Source: Janthinobacterium sp. TND4EL3
Lineage (GTDB): Bacteria; Pseudomonadota; Gammaproteobacteria; Burkholderiales; Burkholderiaceae_D
NCBI RefSeq assembly: GCF_900156175.1
Contig: NZ_FTMV01000014.1
Span: 156,994-220,993 of the forward strand
Direction: 5' to 3'
Length of the DNA: 64,000 bases
Every line of letters starts with the position of its first letter. Position 1 is the first letter of the stretch. Both the position numbers and the translations under genes were made by a program. A model generated the notes under the pieces. That model saw nothing but the letters and a program-made list of their open reading frames with translations, was not told the origin of the DNA and did not search any database. Below are positions 57,936 through 64,000 of the stretch, one piece after another.

Positions 57936-60368
57936 CTAGCGCGAGCGCCAGACGGCGCCGGCCGACTCGTTAGGCTGCGTCAGCCGCTCGATCACTTCGC
58001 GCGTCAGACTGGCCGAGCTTACCTGTTCAGCCTTGGCGCGGGCAGCGGCCAGCGAGCTGGAAAACGCGCTTTGCTGCTGTTCCAGGCTGGCGCGCAGGGC
58101 GGCCAGTTCGCGTTCCTGCTGTTGTGCGCGGGCCGTTTCCAGGTCCAGCAGTTGCTGCCTGGCTTCGGCCATGGCGCGCGTCGTGTCGGCCGCCTTGCGC
58201 TGCAGGGCCGCGTGGGCCTGGGCGCTGGCCAGCAAGGCTTGCTGCGCATCAAGTTTCTCGCTGGCGGCCTGCCGGGCGGCCAGTTCCAGCTGTTCGCGCT
58301 GGCGCATGGCTTCCAGCGCTTCCTGTTCCATGCCGGCGCGCGCTTCGGCGGCCTGCGTCGCCTGCTTTTCCGCTTCCAGGCGGCCGGCGATGGCTTTCGA
58401 CGCCCGCTCCTCGGCCGCCGTCGTCTGGCGCTGCTGCACCAGTTTTTGCGCGATCAGCGCCAGCGATTCGCGTTCGGCGGCAACGAAGTCGCGTTCGGAC
58501 GCCAGCAGCGCATCGGCTTCCCGGGCTTTGTCCTCTTCCACGCGGGCGCGCTCGCTGTGCACCTGGCCCAGTTCCACGGCCAGGCGCGCCTGCGCCTGCA
58601 CGGCTTGCGCGGCGGCCGCCTTTTGTTCGCCTTCGACCAGCGCCTGGTCCGTCAGGATGCGGATGGCGTGCGCCTCCTTTTCCGCCGCTTCCCGCAAGGC
58701 CTGCTCGGCCGCGTGCTGGCCGCGCAGCAGTTCCGCTTGCGCCGCTTCGGCGGCGATGCGATCCTGCGCCGCGTTGAAGGCCAGCGCTTCCGCGTCCAGT
58801 TTCTCGTTCAGGGCGGCGATGGCGGCCTGTTCGGCGGCCAGGCGCTCCTGCTCCTGAGCCTGCAGTCGCGCAGCCTGCGCCGCTTTTTCCTCGGCCAGCG
58901 CCAAGGCCTGCGCCTGCGCGGCCAGCTGCGCGCCGCTGCTGGCGATTTCCTGTTCCTCGGCCGCGTTCTGGCGCGCAGCCAGTTCCGCCGCCTGGCGCGC
59001 CAGTTCGGCGCGTTCCTGCGCCAGGCTGGCGGCGCGCTGCTGTTCTTCCAGTTCGCGGGCTGCCGCCACGGCCGCCGCCTGCTCGGCCGCTTCCAACGCC
59101 TTGGTCTGTTCCAGCGCGGCCGTTTCCGCTTCCAGCCTGGCGTGGCCGGCGATTTCCGCATCCTGTTCGGCGGCGACGCGGGCCAGCGCCACGGCGCGCA
59201 GCTGGCGGTCCACCTCGATGCGCGCCTCGGTGGCGGCCAGGATGCGCATGTCGGCGTCGCGGCGCGCCTGGGCGCTGGCGGCGGCGACCATTTCCAGGCG
59301 CTCGCGGTGGACGGCCGCGTCGCGCAATTCCTTTTCCGTCTGCAGGCGCAGGTGCAGCGATTGCGCCGCATGGCGCTCGGACTCCGCCTGCGCCAGCGCG
59401 ATGGCTTCGCGTTCCTGCTCCAGGTGGGCCAGCGCGCGCGCCTCTTCCAGCGCGCGCACTTCGGCGGCGGCGCGGTTGAAGGCCGATTCCAGCGCGATCT
59501 GGTCGGCGCGCTCGCGCTGCACCGTCAGTTCCAGCGCTTCGCTTTCCGCTTCGGCCAGCATCTGCGCCGTCTGGCGCGCGCCGTGGGCGTGGCGCTCGCG
59601 TTCGCGCGCCAGCACGGCAACACGGGCGTCGGCCGAGGCGATGCCCACCATTTCCTCCTTGGCCGCCTGCACGGCGGCGACGCGCTCGACGGCCTGCAGG
59701 CGCGCCTGCTCCGTCTGCACCTGCAATTCCTCGGCGGCGCGGGCCGCCTGTTCCGCCAGTTCCGACTGCACCGCCACCTGTTCGCTGGCGCGCAAGCGGC
59801 TTTCCTGCTCGGCGCGGGCGCGCGCCTCGGCGGCCAGGCGGATTTCATTGTCCGATTCCACGCGGGCGCGCAGTTCGGCCGTCTCCTGCTTGACCGCTTC
59901 CAGGCGGGCCACGCTGGCCTGCGCGGCGGCGCGCATGGTTTCCAGGCGCTCGCGGTTGGCGGCGATGGCTTCCTCGGCCGCCTGCGCGTTTTGCTGCGCG
60001 GCGGCGGCGGCGGCCGCATCGATGGCGGCGCGGTCCTCTGCCAGCGAGCGCACGCGCGCTTCGGCCAGGGCACGGCTCTCTGCGGCGCAGGTGGCTTTCG
60101 CTTCCGCTTCCACGCGGGCGATCGCCTCGTGGATGGCCTTCAATTCCATTTTCTGGCGTTCGGCGGCGGGCGCCTTGATGTCGGCTTCCTGCTCCGGCTC
60201 GGCCGCAGCCTGCGGCTGGGCGGCGGCGACAGGCGCAGGCGCCTCGGCCTTGCTCTCCAGGTCCTTGAAATCATGCAGCGAAACGATGCTGTCCTGGTCG
60301 AACTCGTCGTCGGCCGAATAGGCGACGGTGAGGGAAACGGCCTGGCGCTGATTTTGCTGTGCTTGCAT
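57936..60368 (-). CDS. Large Ala/Glu/Gln/Arg-rich coiled-coil protein
   Basis: 810 residues, no signal or membrane segment. The first 80 residues are acidic and contain a compact start (AVSLTVAYSADDEFDQDSIVSLHDFKDLESK). The remaining 700 are almost continuous helix of Ala, Glu, Gln, Arg and Leu, with few Gly or Pro, typical of a long coiled coil (for example LEEQQRAASLAQERAEL). The family is not recognised. Such proteins may scaffold envelopes or filaments. It follows srkA on the same strand by 124 bases and faces the OM barrel gene tail to tail. Confidence 0.85.
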   Translation of the reverse strand: MQAQQNQRQAVSLTVAYSADDEFDQDSIVSLHDFKDLESKAEAPAPVAAAQPQAAAEPEQEADIKAPAAERQKMELKAIHEAIARVEAEAKATCAAESRALAEARVRSLAEDRAAIDAAAAAAAQQNAQAAEEAIAANRERLETMRAAAQASVARLEAVKQETAELRARVESDNEIRLAAEARARAEQESRLRASEQVAVQSELAEQAARAAEELQVQTEQARLQAVERVAAVQAAKEEMVGIASADARVAVLARERERHAHGARQTAQMLAEAESEALELTVQRERADQIALESAFNRAAAEVRALEEARALAHLEQEREAIALAQAESERHAAQSLHLRLQTEKELRDAAVHRERLEMVAAASAQARRDADMRILAATEARIEVDRQLRAVALARVAAEQDAEIAGHARLEAETAALEQTKALEAAEQAAAVAAARELEEQQRAASLAQERAELARQAAELAARQNAAEEQEIASSGAQLAAQAQALALAEEKAAQAARLQAQEQERLAAEQAAIAALNEKLDAEALAFNAAQDRIAAEAAQAELLRGQHAAEQALREAAEKEAHAIRILTDQALVEGEQKAAAAQAVQAQARLAVELGQVHSERARVEEDKAREADALLASERDFVAAERESLALIAQKLVQQRQTTAAEERASKAIAGRLEAEKQATQAAEARAGMEQEALEAMRQREQLELAARQAASEKLDAQQALLASAQAHAALQRKAADTTRAMAEARQQLLDLETARAQQQERELAALRASLEQQQSAFSSSLAAARAKAEQVSSASLTREVIERLTQPNESAGAVWRSR

Positions 60369-60492
60369 GATTTCTCGCTTATCCGGGTAAATTTCTGTTG
60401 CTTATGGGGGTATTACCACCATTATCGAACAGGCATGCACAAATCAGCGCGGCAAGAAGAAGGACGTTTACCGCCCTTTTCCCACGTTTAGG

Positions 60493-61515
60493 TCAAATGG
60501 GCCAGAGCGGCGCTTCGTCCATCAATGCCACCTGCTCCCTGAGTTCCAGAATCCGGTCCTGCCAGTAGCGCTGCGTGTTAAACCACGGGAAGGCGACGGG
60601 GAAGGCGGGATCGTCCCAGCGGCGCGCCAGCCAGGCCGAATAGTGGATCAGGCGCAGGGTGCGCAGCGCTTCGACCAGGTACAGCTGGCGCGGGTCGAAA
60701 TCGCAAAAGTCTTCGTAGCCGGCCAGGATGTCGCTCATCTGGCGCACCTGGTCGCCGCGCTCGCCCGACAGCATCATCCACAGGTCCTGGATGGCCGGGC
60801 CCATGCGGCTGTCGTCGAAATCGACGAAATGGGGGCCGGCGTCCGTCCACAGCACGTTGCCGCCATGGCAGTCGCCGTGCGTGCGCAGCAAGGCCACGTC
60901 GCCCGCGCGGTCATAGCAGCGCCTGACGCCGTCGAGCGCCTGCTGCGCCACGCTGGAATAGGCGGCCAGCAGTTCGGGCGGCAGGAAATTACCCTCAAGC
61001 AAGAATTCGCGCGGTTCGACGCCAAACGTCTGGTGGTCGAGCGCCGGCCGCTCCCGGTAGGTCGACAGCGCGCCGACGGCGTGGATGCGGCCGATGAAGC
61101 GCCCTATCCATTCCAGCGTGGCGGGGTCGTCCAGCTCGGGCGCGCGGCCGCCGTGGCGGGGAAAGACGGCAAAGCGGAAGCCCTGGTACTGGTGCAGGGT
61201 GCTGCCGTTGATGGCCAGCGCGGGAATGACTTGAATTTCGCGCTCGACCAGCTCGGACACGAAGGCGTGTTCTTCCAGGATGGCGGCGTCGCTCCAGCGT
61301 TCGGGGCGGTAAAACTTGGCGACCAGCGGCGCGCTGTCCTCGATGCCCACCTGGTAGACGCGGTTTTCATAGCTGTTGAGCGCCAGCAGGCGGCCGTCGC
61401 CGCGTAAGCCCACGCTGTCGAGGGCATCGAGCACGCAATCGGGGCTCAGGGCGGAAAAGGGATGGACGGGCCGGTCGTCCTCGTGCGGCTGGTTTTCATT
61501 GTGCATGAGCGACAT
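60493..61515 (-). CDS. srkA: Stress response kinase SrkA (YihE/RdoA)
   Basis: 340 residues from the ATG at 61515 (a second ATG three codons on is possible). Kinase features: [22 protein letters not shown], the catalytic loop [12 protein letters not shown] and the metal-binding [16 protein letters not shown]. The family (APH-like) phosphorylates Ser/Thr and counters the MazF-linked stress death programme in Escherichia coli. The frame upstream of 61515 is a shadow. Divergent from the YecA-like gene. Confidence 0.93.
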   Translation of the reverse strand: MSLMHNENQPHEDDRPVHPFSALSPDCVLDALDSVGLRGDGRLLALNSYENRVYQVGIEDSAPLVAKFYRPERWSDAAILEEHAFVSELVEREIQVIPALAINGSTLHQYQGFRFAVFPRHGGRAPELDDPATLEWIGRFIGRIHAVGALSTYRERPALDHQTFGVEPREFLLEGNFLPPELLAAYSSVAQQALDGVRRCYDRAGDVALLRTHGDCHGGNVLWTDAGPHFVDFDDSRMGPAIQDLWMMLSGERGDQVRQMSDILAGYEDFCDFDPRQLYLVEALRTLRLIHYSAWLARRWDDPAFPVAFPWFNTQRYWQDRILELREQVALMDEAPLWPI

Positions 61516-61609
61516 TGTAAGGCGCGCGCGCGCCGCCGGTGCAAACACTTCGGTGATGAAGCGCCGCAAGGCGTATACTGGCGCCTTACATTTCATCAAA
61601 GAGCAAGCC

Positions 61610-62308
61610 ATGTCACTCGAACAGCCATTATCAGAAAAAGAATTTGACGAATTAGACCAATTCCTGTTGTCGGACCGGTGCTCCGAAGACGCCATGACCA
61701 TGGATATGCTGCACGGCTATCTGACGGCCGTGGCCATCGGCCCGGAACCGATCATGCCGGCCGAGTGGTTGCCGCGCGTATGGGGCGAAAATGCCGAGGA
61801 TGCGCCGAAATTCAAGAACAGCAAGGAAGAAGAGCGCATCGTCAACCTGATCATGCGCTTCATGAATGAAGTGCTGGTGACGTTTGAAGTGGCGCCGAAG
61901 GAATTCGAAGCCCTGTTCGTCGAACACGACTACGAAGGCCAGACCCTGATCGACGCCGAAGCCTGGTGCTGGGGCTTCTGGGACGGCATGGAACTGCGTC
62001 CCGGCTCGTGGAACGAAATCTGGGATTCCGAAGTGGCCGCGCTGATGCAGCCGATCTACCTGCTGGGCGCCGACGAAATCAAGGAAGAAGAACTGAAACT
62101 GGTGGAAGACCCGGTCAAGGCGCACAAACTGGCGCAGGAACTGGAAGCGAACCTGCCGGCCATCCACCGTTTCTGGGTGCCGCGCCGCAAGGCTCCCGTG
62201 CAAACCCTGAAGCGCGACGAGCCGAAAGTGGGCCGCAACGACGACTGCCCTTGCGGCAGCGGCAAGAAGTACAAGAAATGCTGCGGCGCCGAGCCGGCAG
62301 CCGAGTAA
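61610..62308 (+). CDS. UPF0149/YecA family protein with SEC-C zinc motif
   Basis: 232 residues from the ATG at 61610. The UPF0149 N-terminal domain (about 1-190, [40 protein letters not shown]) is followed by a C-terminal SEC-C zinc finger [20 protein letters not shown]. The family's role is unclear, perhaps a chaperone-type adapter. A TATACT -10-like box is at 61574-61579. It ends at an intrinsic terminator (62321-62344). Confidence 0.93.
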   Translation: MSLEQPLSEKEFDELDQFLLSDRCSEDAMTMDMLHGYLTAVAIGPEPIMPAEWLPRVWGENAEDAPKFKNSKEEERIVNLIMRFMNEVLVTFEVAPKEFEALFVEHDYEGQTLIDAEAWCWGFWDGMELRPGSWNEIWDSEVAALMQPIYLLGADEIKEEELKLVEDPVKAHKLAQELEANLPAIHRFWVPRRKAPVQTLKRDEPKVGRNDDCPCGSGKKYKKCCGAEPAAE

Positions 62309-62320
62309 TCAGCACATCCG

Positions 62321-62344
62321 CGCCGGGCACTGTCCCGGCGTTTT
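62321..62344 (+). terminator. Intrinsic terminator after the YecA-like gene
   Basis: CGCCGGG-CACTGT-CCCGGCG followed by TTTT. Confidence 0.85.
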
Positions 62345-62434
62345 CTTATCCCCTCCTGTTACGTCCCCTCGGCGCACATCAGTTGCAGCCGTGCAGCCAG
62401 CCCCCCCCCTTTTTTTGACAGTGCCTGCCCCCAG

Positions 62435-62629
62435 CTAGCCCACCTGCGGCAACTTTTGCGTCTTGAGCGGGTACGACGAAATGGCATCGCCACCCACGCT
62501 GGCGATGCGCTGCGGCGAGTCTGGATTCAGCGGGCCCGCGTCGGCAACGGCGGCCAGCGCCAGCGCACCCGCCCCCATTTTTTTCAGCGCGATGCGGCGC
62601 GCCACGCTGGCGGCGATCATGCGGCGCAT
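62435..62629 (-). pseudogene. hmuT: Remnant of hmuT (periplasmic heme-binding protein)
   Basis: 64 codons from an ATG that overlaps the hmuS end by 13 bases. After a hydrophobic signal-like start (RRIALKKMGAGALALAAVADA) it reads PQRIASVGGDAISSYPLKTQKLPQVG and stops. HmuT proteins begin their mature part with a RIVSVGG motif, and about 30 residues later carry SLYP...KLPQVGY. Here those two pieces are joined with the middle missing and the next Tyr position is a TAG. No downstream hmuT, hmuU or hmuV follows; the C9/T8 tract and the YecA-like gene come next. Interpreted as deletion plus nonsense decay. Homology is by eye only. Confidence 0.6.
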
Positions 62630-63702
62630 AGTTCGCCCTCCTGCGCCACCCTGTCGACGATATGGCGCCATTCGCACAGCTCATGCATGCCCGGCTTGCG
62701 TTCGCCGAAGAACATGACGATGGTATCGCCCTTCGCATCGAACAGTTCCACGGACGTCACCAGGCCATCAACGGTCGGCTTTTTTACCACCCAGGCGCTG
62801 GCGACATGGTCTTCGCGCAAATGCAGGTTGAAGCGCGCATCGAGGATATTGATCCACGGCCCCATCACGGCGACCTTGTGCACGGGCCCCGAATGGATCT
62901 GGATCATGCCCGCATTGCCGACGAAGGCCATGATGGACACTTTGTCGCGCGCGGCGTCGTTGAGCAGGTCGAGCACGCAGGAAGTGTCGATCTGCTGCAC
63001 GAAGCGCGCCTCGGCCAGGCGCAGGCCCTGCAGGCGCGAGACCGCATATGTTTTCAGCAAGGTGAAGAATTCATGCGTGTCGCGCAGGTCGGCCCAGGCG
63101 GCGCGAAAGCCGGCCACGTCGATCTGCGCGTCGGGCAGTTCCGCAGGCGCCGGCGCCGGCGCCGCCACGGCGATGCCGGCCGCCTGGTCCGCGTCGGCAA
63201 AGCGCGTCACCAGCGCGTCGTAGGCGGCCAGCTCGCTTTGCGGCTTGAGGAAAATCTTGTGTACGGCATGGCCGGCGGCATCGAAAAATTGCAGGCTGCG
63301 CTGCACCTCGTGCTCGCCCATCTCGCGTACGGCAAAGCCATGCGCCCACTGGCGGTAAAACACGCGCAGGTCGATGTCGCCACCGAGCACCAGGCCCATG
63401 TGGTTGTTGTGGCTGGCCTTGCGGTAGACGCCCGTCTTTTCATGCACGCACGAGGCGTTGCGCGTCAGCGCCATGACTTCGCCCAGCGGCTCCAGCGCGG
63501 CGACGATGGCGGGCCAGTCGGCCTGCAGGCGCTCGGCGCCCAGCAAGGCGCCATCGGCCAGCGACAGGCCCGCATGCGCGGCGATCAGTTCGCCCTCGGA
63601 AATGGCCAGTTGTTCGGCGATATCGCGGTGGCGGGCCTTGCTCTGACGGCGCAGGCGGGCGAATTCGCTGACGATCAGCTCGGAATTGCAAACGGGGGGC
63701 AT
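62617..63702 (-). CDS. hmuS: Hemin-degrading / heme transport factor HmuS
   Basis: 361 residues from the ATG at 63702 (MPPVCNSELIVSEF), HemS/HmuS family made of two similar halves (about 1-180 and 181-361). Sequence features: GEVMALTRNASCVHEKTGVYRKASHNNHMGLVLGGDIDLRVFYRQWAHGFAV and VSIMAFVGNAGMIQIHSGPVHKVAVMGPWINILDARFNLHLREDHVASAWVVKKPT. It should bind or degrade heme in the cytoplasm. A Fur box lies upstream at 63781. The partner transport genes are missing (see hmuT remnant). Confidence 0.93.
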   Translation of the reverse strand: MPPVCNSELIVSEFARLRRQSKARHRDIAEQLAISEGELIAAHAGLSLADGALLGAERLQADWPAIVAALEPLGEVMALTRNASCVHEKTGVYRKASHNNHMGLVLGGDIDLRVFYRQWAHGFAVREMGEHEVQRSLQFFDAAGHAVHKIFLKPQSELAAYDALVTRFADADQAAGIAVAAPAPAPAELPDAQIDVAGFRAAWADLRDTHEFFTLLKTYAVSRLQGLRLAEARFVQQIDTSCVLDLLNDAARDKVSIMAFVGNAGMIQIHSGPVHKVAVMGPWINILDARFNLHLREDHVASAWVVKKPTVDGLVTSVELFDAKGDTIVMFFGERKPGMHELCEWRHIVDRVAQEGELCAA

Positions 63703-63780
63703 GCTCGACACGGTGTCTCCTTTCAAGGCGAACACTGGCTGGCATGGGCTGGCTGGTGGTGGGGAATCTTGAAATCAATT

Positions 63781-63799
63781 ATAAATGAGAATCATTCGC
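63781..63799. promoter_or_regulatory. Fur box upstream of hmuS
   Basis: ATAAATGAGAATCATTCGC matches the 19-base Fur consensus at about 13 positions, including the AATGA-GAATCATT core. It sits 79 bases before the hmuS start, so iron repression is expected. Confidence 0.75.
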
Positions 63800-63848
63800 A
63801 ATCAAGACTTATTTGCAGGCGTGCTTCTGGGGGGGGCGAAAAAAAAGG

Positions 63849-64000
63849 CTATGTCACCGTCAGGTGTGGGAATGCTCCCACCGTTGCTTTCAATAACGCT
63901 TCAGGCGAGCGGATGCGTCTGGCGTCGAGGATCCAGCGCCATCCCAGGTAATTCGGCAGGTAGCGCGTCGCCACGCCGTGAAAGGGCCTCAGCCATGCGC
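63849..64000 (-). mobile_element. 3' end of an IS1595-family transposase (partial)
   Basis: The minus strand encodes the last 49 residues of a transposase and a TAG stop. The stretch RPFHGVATRYLPNYLGWRWI is the typical IS1595/ISXO2 C-terminal signature. The rest runs off the window. The insertion end should lie between 63800 and 63848, where a poly-G/poly-A tract is found, close to the hmuS Fur box. Whether the element is intact cannot be seen. Confidence 0.8.

Noticed and set aside
58071..60491. An 806-codon plus-strand frame opposite the coiled-coil gene
   Set aside because: Arg/Phe/Gly-rich low-complexity composition is the mirror of the Ala/Glu/Gln-rich coiled-coil gene; no SD and no domains.

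Overview
The window is about 64 kb of GC-rich bacterial chromosome. Gene content and order point to a betaproteobacterium of the order Burkholderiales. The closest fit is Oxalobacteraceae (Janthinobacterium, Massilia or Duganella type), judged from the glyA-nrdR-minor pilin-ribD neighbourhood, the tol-pal block and general protein flavour. This is inference; no database was searched.

Layout. 1-6.4 kb: riboflavin and antitermination genes on the minus strand (nusB, ribH, ribBA, ribE, ribD), interrupted by an OsmC-like peroxidase and an Ala/Gln-rich protein of unknown role. 6.4-13.7 kb: a type IV pilus minor-pilin operon (pilV-pilW-pilX-pilY1-pilE-fimT) upstream of ribD. 13.9-16.0 kb: nrdR and glyA, with a well-conserved ZTP (pfl) riboswitch in the glyA leader. 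16.3-21.7 kb: the complete ybgC-tolQ-tolR-tolA-tolB-pal-cpoB envelope operon. 21.8-27.8 kb: two nearly identical tandem tRNA-Lys(UUU) pairs, each with the same terminator, flanking a 5.5 kb accessory module (toxin-antitoxin pair, acyltransferase, ArsR regulator, Old Yellow Enzyme, DHA2 exporter, MarR regulator).

28-35.7 kb: mixed housekeeping and hypothetical genes (small lipoproteins, an AraC regulator, YigZ, an NTF2-like protein, a TcyP-type cystine symporter, a histidine phosphatase, NnrD). 35.8-46.2 kb: two RND efflux systems, one with its own outer-membrane channel and one without. 46.4-56.1 kb: a PAP2-like membrane protein, then a tellurium-resistance-type (Ter) stress island. The island has a TerC-like DUF475 protein, TerD, an AIM24/TIGR00266 protein, and a translationally coupled set of ATP-grasp, phosphoribosyltransferase-TRSP, HAD phosphatase, StiP-like, C-C bond lyase and TerA genes. 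Comparative genomics proposes that this set makes a nucleoside-like metabolite. It is the most unusual system in the window. 56-60.4 kb: a small membrane protein, an outer-membrane beta-barrel and an 810-residue coiled-coil protein of unknown function. 60.5-64 kb: srkA, a YecA-like SEC-C protein, and a heme-use locus in decay (hmuS with a Fur box, a short hmuT-like remnant, no hmuU or hmuV), ending in the 3' end of an IS1595-type transposase.

Cross-cutting structure. A dispersed intergenic repeat of about 100 bp, with a GTAC-N4-GTAC hairpin in two of its copies, occurs three times (2519, 48862, 57810). No rRNA, CRISPR array or prophage was seen. Many very long antisense reading frames are codon-bias shadows of the real genes.
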